64,000 nucleotides of DNA from Thermoflexibacter ruber (GTDB lineage: Bacteria; Bacteroidota; Bacteroidia; Cytophagales; Thermoflexibacteraceae). The notes beneath the pieces are model-generated. The model was not told the DNA's origin, searched no databases, and was given only the letters and a program-made list of their open reading frames with translations. A program made the translations under genes and the position numbers. The DNA is taken from the NCBI RefSeq assembly GCF_900113045.1, contig NZ_FONY01000021.1:31537-95536 (forward strand), read 5' to 3'. Shown here piece after piece: positions 42,179 through 50,471 of the stretch. Position 1 is the stretch's first letter. Each line of letters opens with the position of its first letter.

Positions 42179-44759
42179 TGCTTTTTTATTCTTTTACAAA
42201 AAAACGACAAAGGAAAATTGGCTTCCCGACGAGAGCAGATTTTCTAAAATCGTCTTAGCAGATAGCCTTTCCGAACCTATGGAATTGGCAGTGATGCGGA
42301 GTGGGAAAGTAATTTTTTTAGAGAGAAAAGGTAAGGTCAAACTCTACGACCCTCAAATAGATAAAGTAAAAACTATTGCAGAGTTCAATGTTTTTTCCCG
42401 CTTCAATGACGGAATGTTGGGAATAGCCCTTGACCCTCAGTTCGACAGAAATGGTTGGGTGTATATTTATTATTCCCCTAATGATACTATCCCACGCAAT
42501 CGTTTGTCGAGGTTTCTCATGGTAGAGCAAGACAGCTTGCTCTTGAGTTCAGAAAAAGTTATTTTAGAAGTTCCCGTTCAGCGTCAGTCTTGCTGCCATG
42601 CGGCGGGTTCACTTGCTTTTGACAAAAATGGCTTGCTCTATCTTTCCACAGGCGATAACACAAGTTCCTTTGAATCAGATGGGTATAGCCCTACCGATGA
42701 AAGACCCAATCGCAGTCCTTTTGATGCACAAGGCTCGTCCGCTAATACCAACGACCTGAGAGGTAAAATACTTAGAATTAGACCTATGCCAGACGGGACA
42801 TACACCATTCCCGCAGGAAATCTTTTTCCCAAGGGAAGTAAAAAAGGCAGACCAGAGATTTATGTCATGGGCTGTCGCAATCCATTCAGATTTAGCATAG
42901 ATAGCAAAAATGGCTTTTTGTATTGGGGAGATATTGGACCTGACTCGGGCAAAGACGGTTTGCAAGGACCGCAAGGCTACGATGAGGTAAATCGTACCGA
43001 TAAAGCAGGTTTTTTTGGCTGGCCTTATTTTGTGGGAGATAACAAGGCATACAAAAAGTATAATTTTGAAAATCAGCAAATTGGAGAAAGTTATAACCCC
43101 TTTCGCCCTGTCAATTATTCGCCTAACAATACAGGAGATACCTTGCTTCCTCCTGCCCAACCTGCTTGGATTTGGTATCCTTACGGAGAGTCTAAGGAGT
43201 TTCCTTTTGTAGGAAAGGGAGGACGCAATGCTATGGCGGGAGTAGTTTACTATGCTGATGAGTACGAAGACTCCCCACGCAAATTGCCAAAATACTATGA
43301 TGGTAAGGTATTTATCTACGAGTGGATGCGAGATTGGATAATCGCTTTGACCTTAGACGAAAAAAAACAGATTAAAAAAGCAGAACCTTTTTTGCCTACT
43401 ATCAAATTTGACCATGTAATAGATATGGCAATGGGAAAAGACGGAACAATGTACCTCTTGGAATATGGACAAACTTGGTACTCTAACAATCCTGATGCGC
43501 GCTTAGTGCGGATAGAATATGCCCACGGGAATCGCTCTCCTGTAGCAAGGGTAGAAGCAGATAAAACTGTTGGTAATGTGCCACTTACTGTGCAGTTTTC
43601 AGGAAGAAACTCTGTGGATTACGACAAAGACGATGCGCTTACTTACGAATGGTTTGTGGGAGAACAAAGTTTTGCCCAAAGTGAAAAAGCTACTTATACT
43701 TTCAAAGAAGAGGGGATTTACCAAGTCAAATTGAAGGTTACAGACAAAGAAGGAAAAAGCCACAAGCAGAGTATCGAGATTGTTGCGGGGAACTCTCCAC
43801 CACAGATTTCAGTAAACTTGCAAGGAAACCAAAGTTTTTATTTTGGAAAAGAGGAAATTCCTTACCAAGTGCAAGTTACTGATAAAGAGGACAAAGAAAT
43901 ACAATTAGAAAACTTAAAAATTAATTTTGACTATCAGGCAATCAATGCCTTGCAAGGAAATGCCAAAGATGGATTGAGTTTAATAGAAAAAAATACTTGC
44001 AAATCCTGCCATGCCATAGACAAAAAGTCCGTAGGACCTGCCTTCGCAGAAGTTGCCAAGCGATATGCTCATGATGAGAAAACAATGCAAATGCTCATCA
44101 ATAAAATTCGCAAAGGCGGAAACGGGAACTGGGGGGAACAGAATATGTCAGCCTTTCCAGATTTGCCTGAAAATGAACTTCGTGCTATAGTCAGCTATAT
44201 TTTAGACTTAGGCAGAAAACAAGAAAATATACCGAAAGAAGGCACTCTAAAGTTGAATCAGCACCAAATCAATGAAAAAGGGAAATATACTCTGTCAATT
44301 ACTTATACAGACAAAGGTACAGCCAAAACCAAAAAACTTACCTCACAAAAAACTTGGACTTGGCAAGCTCCAAAGTTAGAGGCAGAACTCTACGACCAAG
44401 CCAATAAAGTTCAAAAACAAAATGTCCATGCCCCCAGCTACCAATTTGTTCACCAACTCAAAGATGGCTCATGGATTATGTTTAAAAACATTGATTTGCA
44501 GGGAGTCAAAAAAGTAACTTTGAGAATGGCAAGTACAGGAGAGGGCTACACTATGCAAATCAGGGTGGGCAAACCTAATGGGCAGATAATAGGCGAACTG
44601 AAAGTGCCTAATAAAGAAAAAAGAGACAATTGGGAGGAGTTTACTGTGCCTATTACCTATACGAGCCGTGGAAAGCAAGACTTATATCTTACTTTTTCTC
44701 ATGCAGAAAAGGAAGCAAAGCATTATTGCTCAATGGATTGGATAGAATTTTCAAATTAA
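42129..44759 (+). CDS. Glucose/sorbosone dehydrogenase-PKD-cytochrome c-CBM multidomain protein
   Basis: An 876-residue exported protein, anchored or released by MKKLLPYLSFFTVILTSAFLFF. About 35-460 is a six-bladed propeller of the glucose/sorbosone dehydrogenase type (GMLGIALDPQFDRNGWVYIYYS, SCCHAAGSLAFDKNGLLYLSTGDNT, DLRGKILRI, YVMGCRNPFRF, NAMAGVVYYADEYE), probably PQQ-dependent. A PKD domain follows (about 470-555), then a class I cytochrome c domain with CKSCH (about 624-628) and a Met in NMSAFPDL, then a CBM6-like carbohydrate-binding domain (about 740-876) with DGSWIMFKNIDL and MDWIEF. It would oxidise sugars or glycan ends in the periplasm or on the cell surface, passing electrons through its own haem. 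Confidence 0.92.
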   Translation: MKKLLPYLSFFTVILTSAFLFFYKKTTKENWLPDESRFSKIVLADSLSEPMELAVMRSGKVIFLERKGKVKLYDPQIDKVKTIAEFNVFSRFNDGMLGIALDPQFDRNGWVYIYYSPNDTIPRNRLSRFLMVEQDSLLLSSEKVILEVPVQRQSCCHAAGSLAFDKNGLLYLSTGDNTSSFESDGYSPTDERPNRSPFDAQGSSANTNDLRGKILRIRPMPDGTYTIPAGNLFPKGSKKGRPEIYVMGCRNPFRFSIDSKNGFLYWGDIGPDSGKDGLQGPQGYDEVNRTDKAGFFGWPYFVGDNKAYKKYNFENQQIGESYNPFRPVNYSPNNTGDTLLPPAQPAWIWYPYGESKEFPFVGKGGRNAMAGVVYYADEYEDSPRKLPKYYDGKVFIYEWMRDWIIALTLDEKKQIKKAEPFLPTIKFDHVIDMAMGKDGTMYLLEYGQTWYSNNPDARLVRIEYAHGNRSPVARVEADKTVGNVPLTVQFSGRNSVDYDKDDALTYEWFVGEQSFAQSEKATYTFKEEGIYQVKLKVTDKEGKSHKQSIEIVAGNSPPQISVNLQGNQSFYFGKEEIPYQVQVTDKEDKEIQLENLKINFDYQAINALQGNAKDGLSLIEKNTCKSCHAIDKKSVGPAFAEVAKRYAHDEKTMQMLINKIRKGGNGNWGEQNMSAFPDLPENELRAIVSYILDLGRKQENIPKEGTLKLNQHQINEKGKYTLSITYTDKGTAKTKKLTSQKTWTWQAPKLEAELYDQANKVQKQNVHAPSYQFVHQLKDGSWIMFKNIDLQGVKKVTLRMASTGEGYTMQIRVGKPNGQIIGELKVPNKEKRDNWEEFTVPITYTSRGKQDLYLTFSHAEKEAKHYCSMDWIEFSN

Positions 44760-44812
44760 AAGCAAATTTCACTCGTTTTAAAAACAAACTTTGGTTATTT
44801 TTGACTGTATAA

Positions 44813-44850
44813 TTACACTTGACAGGTTCTGCAAAACCTGTTAGGTGTAA
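44813..44850. repeat. Hairpin-forming intergenic repeat
   Basis: ACAGGTT (44822-44828) pairs with AACCTGT (44835-44841), and outer TTACAC/GTGTAA (44813-44818, 44845-44850) also pair. It lies between the sugar dehydrogenase and channel genes. It could be a weak terminator or a dispersed palindrome; a T-run follows only after 14 nt. Confidence 0.6.
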
Positions 44851-44891
44851 AGGCTAATCAATTTTTTTGAGTATATTAACATAAACAAATC

Positions 44892-45860
44892 ATGTCTTCG
44901 GAAGCAACTCTGATATACGCAAAACTCAGTAGCCACTGCAAAAAAATCGCAGAGAGTAAACCTTTTAAACGTTTTATTCTCTTACTAATAATTTTAGCAA
45001 GTGTATTAGTCGGTTTAGAAACCTATGAAAATATTGCTCAGCAATACGAATGGTTATTTATTTTTACCGATGAGATTGTACTTTTCTTCTTTTCTATTGA
45101 AATCATTATCAAGATAATAGCAGAAGGCAAGCAACCTTTGCGATACTTTGCAGACGCTTGGAACGTCTTTGATTTTTTGATTGTGGCAAGTTGCTTTATT
45201 CCTTTTGCCTCCAATTTTGCGGCGATTTTCCGATTAGTACGTATTTTGAGAGTACTACGCCTCATTAGTGCTTTGCCCAAGTTGCAACTTTTGGTTACTG
45301 CCCTGCTCCGTAGTATTCCTTCTATGATATACGTGGTTTTTATGATGGCAATTTTGTTCTATATTTATGCTATCATGGGTACTATCTTATTTAAAAAAAA
45401 TGACCCTCTTCATTTTGGTTCTTTAGAGCAGACCTCGCTTTCTTTGTTTACAGCAATTACCTTAGAAGACTGGCCCGACTTGATGTACACACAAATTTAT
45501 GGAAGTGATAAGTTTGGTTATAACGACCCTGACATTATGCAAGTGGTGGAGAAAAATAATATCCAAGTCGAGCCACAAGCAAGCCCTATAGCGGGTGTTA
45601 TGTATTTTACCTCCTTCATTTTGGTCGGGGCTATGGTCGTGATTAATATGTTTGTGGGGGTGATTCTCAATGGGATAGACGAGGTTAAAACAGATTTGGA
45701 AAAGAAAGAAAGACTCAGACAGATGGCAAAAAATTCTACTTCCCTCTACGATGAGATTGCTGTTTTGGCAATCAGAATGGAAGACCTTAAAAATCAAATG
45801 GACTATATCAAAGACCGATTGCAAGCAGAAGAACAACAAAAAAAGTCAAACCTGTCCTAA
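44892..45860 (+). CDS. Voltage-gated cation channel (NaChBac/NavAb type)
   Basis: A 322-residue six-helix channel subunit that should assemble as a tetramer. S1-S3 lie at about 25-110. S4 (about 112-140, FRLVRILRVLRLISALPKLQ) has the regular Arg series of a voltage sensor. S5 (about 145-170), the pore helix and filter FTAITLEDWPDLMY (about 185-198), S6 (about 235-262, VGAMVVINMFVGVILNGIDEV) and a C-terminal coiled coil (about 290-315) follow. The filter TLEDWPD differs from the sodium-type TLESW by extra acidic residues. It ends by overlapping the convergent 95-residue gene by 4 nt. Confidence 0.92.
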   Translation: MSSEATLIYAKLSSHCKKIAESKPFKRFILLLIILASVLVGLETYENIAQQYEWLFIFTDEIVLFFFSIEIIIKIIAEGKQPLRYFADAWNVFDFLIVASCFIPFASNFAAIFRLVRILRVLRLISALPKLQLLVTALLRSIPSMIYVVFMMAILFYIYAIMGTILFKKNDPLHFGSLEQTSLSLFTAITLEDWPDLMYTQIYGSDKFGYNDPDIMQVVEKNNIQVEPQASPIAGVMYFTSFILVGAMVVINMFVGVILNGIDEVKTDLEKKERLRQMAKNSTSLYDEIAVLAIRMEDLKNQMDYIKDRLQAEEQQKKSNLS

Positions 45861-46144
45861 CTTTGAGGCTTGAAACGTAATCTTTGGTAGATTTTCTGTA
45901 CTTTAGCTTGGTTTGCCTTGCTACTTCTGTACCACAGGTAAGCAATAGTTCCCATGATAAGATAAGGCATAGCAAGCAAATACAAAATTCCCTTATTAAT
46001 GCCCGCCGCAAAGTTGGTATTTCCTTGACTTACACTGCTTTCTAAAGAGCCTCTGCACATAGCACATTGGGCTTCAGCCTCTACAGGGAAAAAATAAAAA
46101 GCTATTGCTAAGAAAACAAGTGTCAAAATGATTTTAGTTCTCAT
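45857..46144 (-). CDS. Small exported membrane protein with CxxC motif
   Basis: A 95-residue protein: a signal-like N-terminus (MRTKIILTLVFLAIAFYFFPVEAEA), then QCAMCRGSLESSVSQGNTNFAAGINKGILYLLAMPYLIMGTIAYLWYR, giving a CxxC followed by one membrane helix, and a basic tail. I recall proteins with this CAMCRGSLE segment near cytochrome oxidase assembly genes of Bacteroidota; here it is 85 nt downstream of DUF420, which fits. A redox or metal-handling role in respiratory assembly is inference. Its stop overlaps the channel gene's 3' end by 4 nt. Confidence 0.75.
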   Translation of the reverse strand: MRTKIILTLVFLAIAFYFFPVEAEAQCAMCRGSLESSVSQGNTNFAAGINKGILYLLAMPYLIMGTIAYLWYRSSKANQAKVQKIYQRLRFKPQS

Positions 46145-46229
46145 TTGTATTTGAAGCGTTAAATAAAATAGTTGAAATAGTTTGAATAGCTAAAAGACAA
46201 CTCATCACTAATGACTCATCACTACCTCC

Positions 46230-46826
46230 CTACTGATAATAAGGACTAATCATCAAGTAAACAATTACTCCTGTAACCGCCACATACAACCAGATAGGGT
46301 AAGTCCATTTCACCATTTTTTTATGCTTGGCTATTTGATTGCTTAGAGCAAAATAAAAAGCAAACAATACCAAAGGTACAACTACCGCAGCCAGCAAGAT
46401 ATGAGTCAATAAAATAAACAAATATACGTAGCGAACTGTTCCCACAGCCAATTTTTCTGCTTCATCTACTACCTTATCATGGTTTACGTCCCCAAATTTG
46501 ACAGAAGAATCAGGAGAAAAATGATAAATTACATAAGAAACCAAGAAAATAGATGACAGGACAAAAGCTGTGGTCATTACTTTTCGGTGCATTTTGATAT
46601 TTTTCTTTTTGATAAAAAAGAAGCCGAACAGTAAAAGCAAGGAAGTGAGCGTATTCAAAATAGCGTTGAAATGAGGCAGTAGCTTAGTATTCAAACCCTG
46701 AGGACGCAGGCTCTCAGGCAGATACAACAAAATAGCTACAACTATGGGAATCAAAATAGAAACTATCCCAATAATCCAAACGTATCTTTTCTCATTTTTT
46801 TCAGAAATAATAGCAGAAGTTTCCAT
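46230..46826 (-). CDS. DUF420 family membrane protein
   Basis: A 198-residue inner-membrane protein with about five helices and conserved His residues (LPHFNAILN, MHRKVMTTAF, VIYHFS, THILLA). DUF420 proteins (related to YozB/CtaM) are associated with cytochrome oxidase assembly. Between helices 3 and 4 a loop of the form DVNHDKVVDEAE (about 118-129) has acidic or Asn ligands at the EF-hand positions 1, 3, 5 and 12. A TATCTTTG promoter element lies 60 nt upstream, so it is probably transcribed separately from mreBCD. The CxxC membrane protein follows. Confidence 0.85.
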   Translation of the reverse strand: METSAIISEKNEKRYVWIIGIVSILIPIVVAILLYLPESLRPQGLNTKLLPHFNAILNTLTSLLLLFGFFFIKKKNIKMHRKVMTTAFVLSSIFLVSYVIYHFSPDSSVKFGDVNHDKVVDEAEKLAVGTVRYVYLFILLTHILLAAVVVPLVLFAFYFALSNQIAKHKKMVKWTYPIWLYVAVTGVIVYLMISPYYQ

Positions 46827-46885
46827 GATTAAATTAAATGCTTTTTCTTTTTAAACATTGGTTTCAATGAAAATGTTTGCGGTAG

Positions 46886-46893
46886 CAAAGATA
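46886..46893 (-). promoter_or_regulatory. -7 promoter element of the DUF420 gene
   Basis: TATCTTTG on the minus strand, in the short gap between the mreD stop and the DUF420 start. It suggests that DUF420 is not simply the next gene of the mre operon. Confidence 0.55.
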
Positions 46894-46907
46894 TGAAAGA
46901 ATAAAGA

Positions 46908-47411
46908 TTAATTTTCTTTATAGAAAATATATTGAAAAAGTACAATAACAAAAGAAGTAAAAACAATACTTAAAATGGCTTTTGACAAGGTGAAAAAAAG
47001 AAGATTCATGCTCCATGCTTCCAAAAAAAACAGAGAAAGGTGGTGAATAGTGGTTAGTAAAACAGTATAAGTCAAAAACCAACGGAAACCCATAAAACTC
47101 AAATAAGGTTTCATATTGGCTTCATAGCCTCCACTTGGCTTGATAAGGTTGGCAAGGTAGGGACGCATGTATGTTAATAGCACACAAGAAAAAGCATGAA
47201 CTCCCAAAGTATCATAAAATAAATCAACAGTAATCCCTGTTACAAATCCTATAAGCATCATCAAAAAAAGATTCATAGAAAAAGGAAGAAACAAAAGGAA
47301 AGAAATGTAGATAAAACAAAAAGCTACATCAAATAATGCCCAATGACGTATGAACACCACTTGCAAGACTAAATAGATAAAAAAACTAATGACTTGTGAT
47401 AAATTGTTCAT
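46908..47411 (-). CDS. mreD: Rod shape-determining protein MreD
   Basis: A 167-residue protein with five or six membrane helices, few polar residues and a motif-poor sequence, as usual for MreD. LPFSMNLFLMMLIGFVTGITVDLFYDTLGVHAFSC, with the conserved G-x-x-x-D-x-x-x-x-x-x-G-x-x-A pattern, supports the call, as does its place 6 nt after mreC. It is part of the elongasome that guides cell-wall synthesis. The usual downstream mrdA (PBP2) and rodA are not next. Confidence 0.88.
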   Translation of the reverse strand: MNNLSQVISFFIYLVLQVVFIRHWALFDVAFCFIYISFLLFLPFSMNLFLMMLIGFVTGITVDLFYDTLGVHAFSCVLLTYMRPYLANLIKPSGGYEANMKPYLSFMGFRWFLTYTVLLTTIHHLSLFFLEAWSMNLLFFTLSKAILSIVFTSFVIVLFQYIFYKEN

Positions 47412-47417
47412 CTCGAG

Positions 47418-48257
47418 CTATTTGTCCTCTTTTATTGCTTTTTCTAATTTATCTATCTCGTTTTGTTTTTTATTTTTGATAACATACACATAAGTTAGAG
47501 AAGCAAAGTCAGCCGTAAGACGTATCTTTACCTCTAAGAAAGAGTTAGATTTGGGATAGTTAATTGTTTTTACTATACCAATAGGATAGTTCTCAGGATA
47601 GACTTCGCTAAATCCAGAAGCTACGATTGTATCACCTACACTCAAATTGACATGTCTCCCTATTTCCAACACATTTGCCTCTCTGTAATCCAACAAATCC
47701 CACTTAGTTGTGCAGATAATATTGTTCTTTTTGATGCGAGAAGCGACTTGTATATTTTCGTGTAACAAAGAAATAACAGTGGAATAATTATCTGTGCAGG
47801 CTTTTACCTTCCCAATGATTCCACTATTACTTACTACGCCCATGCCCTCCTCGATGCCATCTTTTCTACCCTTATTAATAGTCAAATAGTTTTTAGTTCT
47901 GAGCAAGGAATTATTGATGACTTTGGCAGGGATATACTCATAATTAGCAAGGAAATCAGCATTTTGTTTTGCTTTATTCATCTCTAATACCTCAATTTCT
48001 TTCTTAAGAAAAGCCACCTGCTCGTACAATTTTTTGTTCTCCTGAGCCAACTCGTCGTTCATTCTTGGTAAAGCTATATAGGAAGTAAAGTAATTCCTAA
48101 TGTCATAAATGTAAGCAACGAGTTGGTTAGAGGAAGTAAATGCCGCAGCACTTTGATAGGCATTATTCCTGATAATCAACCAAGTGCAGACAAATTCCCA
48201 TGCAAGAAATGTAAAGAAGAATCTGTACCTATACAAAAATAAAAAAAGTTGGCGCAT
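47418..48257 (-). CDS. mreC: Rod shape-determining protein MreC
   Basis: A 279-residue protein: one membrane helix (about 12-30), a coiled coil (about 60-95, NDELAQENKKLYEQVAFLKKEIEVLEM) and the periplasmic MreC beta domain (about 105-260) with AKVINNSLLRTKNYLTINKGRKDGIEEGMGVVSNSGIIGKV and VGDTIVASGFSEVYPENYPIGIV. It links MreB filaments to wall synthases. It lies between mreB (57-nt gap) and mreD (6-nt gap). Confidence 0.95.
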   Translation of the reverse strand: MRQLFLFLYRYRFFFTFLAWEFVCTWLIIRNNAYQSAAAFTSSNQLVAYIYDIRNYFTSYIALPRMNDELAQENKKLYEQVAFLKKEIEVLEMNKAKQNADFLANYEYIPAKVINNSLLRTKNYLTINKGRKDGIEEGMGVVSNSGIIGKVKACTDNYSTVISLLHENIQVASRIKKNNIICTTKWDLLDYREANVLEIGRHVNLSVGDTIVASGFSEVYPENYPIGIVKTINYPKSNSFLEVKIRLTADFASLTYVYVIKNKKQNEIDKLEKAIKEDK

Positions 48258-48314
48258 AATTATTCCCTTACAGTTTTTAGCTTTTCTCGAGCAGGCTAAA
48301 ACACAATGCCTATC

Positions 48315-49343
48315 CTATGTCATTAAAATCCCCTTATAATGCTGGAGTTTAGCTAAGGCAAGCCCTGTTCCTCTCACGACCGCACGCAAAGGGTCTTCTG
48401 CTACATGAATCTTAAGTTTGGTCTTCATATTAAGTCTTTTGTCTAAGCCTCTCAGCAACGCTCCTCCTCCAGTAAGGTGAATACCGTTGTCATAAATATC
48501 AGCTGCTAACTCTGGTGGAGAGATTTCTAATGCTTTTAATACGGCTTCTTCAATCTTAGAAACAGACTTGTCTATTGCGAAAGCAATTTCATGGTAAGAA
48601 ACTTTGACTACTTTGGGAATCCCTGTCATCAAATCTCGTCCTCTTACCTCGTAGTCATCTGGTGGATTCTCCAGCTCAGCCATCGCCGAGCCAACTTCTA
48701 TTTTTACTTTCTCGGCAGTTCTCTCTCCCACAAGGAGGTTATGTTGTCTTCTCAAATAATCCAATATATCTCTGTTAAATACATCTCCAGCCGTTCTTAC
48801 AGATTGGTCGCACACAATACCTGAAAGAGCAATCACTGCGATTTCTGTTGTCCCCCCTCCAATATCAACAATCATCGTTCCCATAGGTTTTTCTATGTCA
48901 ATACCTATCCCTATCGCCGCTGCAATAGGTTCGTGAATCATATATACTTCTTTAGCCCCTGCATGCTCGGCAGAGTCGCGTACTGCTCTTTTCTCCACTT
49001 CGGTAATGCCTGAGGGAATACAAATCACCATGCGGTGCGAAGGAGAGAAAAATCTACGCCCTCCGCTATCTATCATTTTTATCATTCCACGAATCATGTG
49101 TTCTGCCGCATGGAAGTCGGCTATCACACCATCGCGCAAGGGGCGTATTGTCTTTATATTTTCATGCGTTTTTTCGTGCATCATCATCGCCTCCCGCCCA
49201 ATAGCAATCACTTTTCCATTAGACCTATCTAAAGCAATAATGGAAGGCTCATCGACAACAATTTTATTTTTGTGCAAAATAAGCGTATTCGCAGTTCCTA
49301 AATCAATAGCAAGGTCACTCGAGAAAAAATCCATAAAACTCAT
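48315..49343 (-). CDS. mreB: Rod shape-determining protein MreB
   Basis: A 342-residue bacterial actin. Nucleotide-binding elements: SDLAIDLGTANTLIL (phosphate 1), MIVDIGGGTTEIAVIAL (phosphate 2) and IHLTGGGALLRGLDKRL (adenosine). Also visible are VICIPSGITEVEKRAVRDSAEHAGA and IHEPIAAAIG. It polymerises under the inner membrane and directs lateral wall growth, implying a rod or filament shape. A TAACTTTG promoter element lies at 49407-49414. First gene of mreB-mreC-mreD. Confidence 0.98.
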   Translation of the reverse strand: MSFMDFFSSDLAIDLGTANTLILHKNKIVVDEPSIIALDRSNGKVIAIGREAMMMHEKTHENIKTIRPLRDGVIADFHAAEHMIRGMIKMIDSGGRRFFSPSHRMVICIPSGITEVEKRAVRDSAEHAGAKEVYMIHEPIAAAIGIGIDIEKPMGTMIVDIGGGTTEIAVIALSGIVCDQSVRTAGDVFNRDILDYLRRQHNLLVGERTAEKVKIEVGSAMAELENPPDDYEVRGRDLMTGIPKVVKVSYHEIAFAIDKSVSKIEEAVLKALEISPPELAADIYDNGIHLTGGGALLRGLDKRLNMKTKLKIHVAEDPLRAVVRGTGLALAKLQHYKGILMT

Positions 49344-49487
49344 ATCAGTTCTTCTTATGTAATTATCTATTTCTTAAGTCGTAAGTTATACTTTAATCTT
49401 AATCTGCAAAGTTAAGTGTTAAATATCTTCTTTTAAACGAAAAAGTAAGATTAATTCATATTTACCTATTAAACGAAAGATATTTTT

Positions 49488-49525
49488 TGTAAAAAACAAA
49501 AAAGATGTAAGCATATTACATCTTT
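49488..49525 (-). terminator. Intrinsic terminator after the regulatory-domain gene
   Basis: AAAGATGTAA (49501-49510) pairs with TTACATCTTT (49516-49525) around a 5-nt loop; on the minus strand a T-rich run follows. It ends the transcript of the 49597-50244 gene. The rest of the 49344-49596 gap holds the mreB -7 element (TAACTTTG, 49407-49414). Confidence 0.8.
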
Positions 49526-49596
49526 GTAAAACCTATTTTTGATAAAAACTTATTAAAACAGCCTGCAAGTTAGCAAAATAAATCACATAGATTTTA

Positions 49597-50244
49597 CTAA
49601 TCTCTATCTTTTCTTTTGAAATCTCCGCGTTTAATAGATTTTATCAATTCTATCCATGCAAACGGATTGAGCAAAGGAATAGTAGTAGCAAAATTGCGAT
49701 TCCCCATCTGAGAGGCTTGTTGATTGAGATAAAATTTATAATTTAGACTGCCATCCATAGGCATTGCCATTGCCATATTGGTAAGTTGGCGAGGACTCAA
49801 ATTTTTCTCTATATTTTCTAATTCTTTGGAAGGAAGTTGTAAAGCGATAAAGGCTTCTTTAAACTGTTCTTCATTAGAAAAGGGAAGTACCTCTACTCCT
49901 GCCAACATAGTAGTTGATTCCTTTAAGTTCACCACCACATGATAGGACATATCTATTACTCTGGGAATAATTACTGTTTGCTTTTGAAACCCTACTGCAC
50001 TAATAGTAACTGTATCTCCCTCTAAAGTAGGCATAGAGAAGAAACCACGATAGTCCGTAGAAGTACCACGACCAGCTTTCAATACATAAACGTTTGCTCC
50101 CGGTACCCCATAGGCACTATCGCCTTGTACGACCAATCCTGAGAAAGTGATTACCTTTCTTTGTCCTTGTGCTTTGAGAGAGGTATAAGAGATAAATAAG
50201 AATAATACCAACAAGCAAACTAAATAATATATCTTTCTGTACAT
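49597..50244 (-). CDS. Exported carboxypeptidase-regulatory-like domain protein
   Basis: A 215-residue exported protein: signal peptide (about 1-26, YLVCLLVLFLFISYTSLKAQ), then a carboxypeptidase D regulatory-like beta domain (about 32-115: ITFSGLVVQGDSAYGVPGANVYVLKAGRGTSTDYRGFFSM, VTISAVGFQKQTV) of the kind found at the N-terminus of SusC-type receptors. The C-terminal 100 residues are mostly helical, with no barrel. It may be a surface or periplasmic adaptor. It lies between tonB (upstream, behind a terminator) and mreB. Confidence 0.82.
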   Translation of the reverse strand: MYRKIYYLVCLLVLFLFISYTSLKAQGQRKVITFSGLVVQGDSAYGVPGANVYVLKAGRGTSTDYRGFFSMPTLEGDTVTISAVGFQKQTVIIPRVIDMSYHVVVNLKESTTMLAGVEVLPFSNEEQFKEAFIALQLPSKELENIEKNLSPRQLTNMAMAMPMDGSLNYKFYLNQQASQMGNRNFATTIPLLNPFAWIELIKSIKRGDFKRKDRD

Positions 50245-50383
50245 AGAACAATTAAAAATAAAGCAATTAAAATGAGATTATCTTTATATACAGTGCTTCT
50301 ACAAATTAACTAAATTTCTTTTATAATTTACTTGTAAATAAGTTTTTTTAACATAGGATTCAAGTTGTTACCCTACGTAAACA

Positions 50384-50422
50384 AAGAGAGAGCAACTCAC
50401 ATCTTTTGAGTTGCTCTCTCTT
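50384..50422. terminator. Long-stem terminator after tonB
   Basis: AAGAGAGAGCAACTCA (50384-50399) pairs perfectly over 16 bp with 50407-50422 around a 7-nt loop. On the minus strand it lies about 50 nt past the tonB stop. The rest of the 50245-50471 gap shows nothing else. Confidence 0.85.
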
Positions 50423-50471
50423 AAAAATATTTCCAAAGCATATACTACTATGTAATGATAGTACTTAATGC

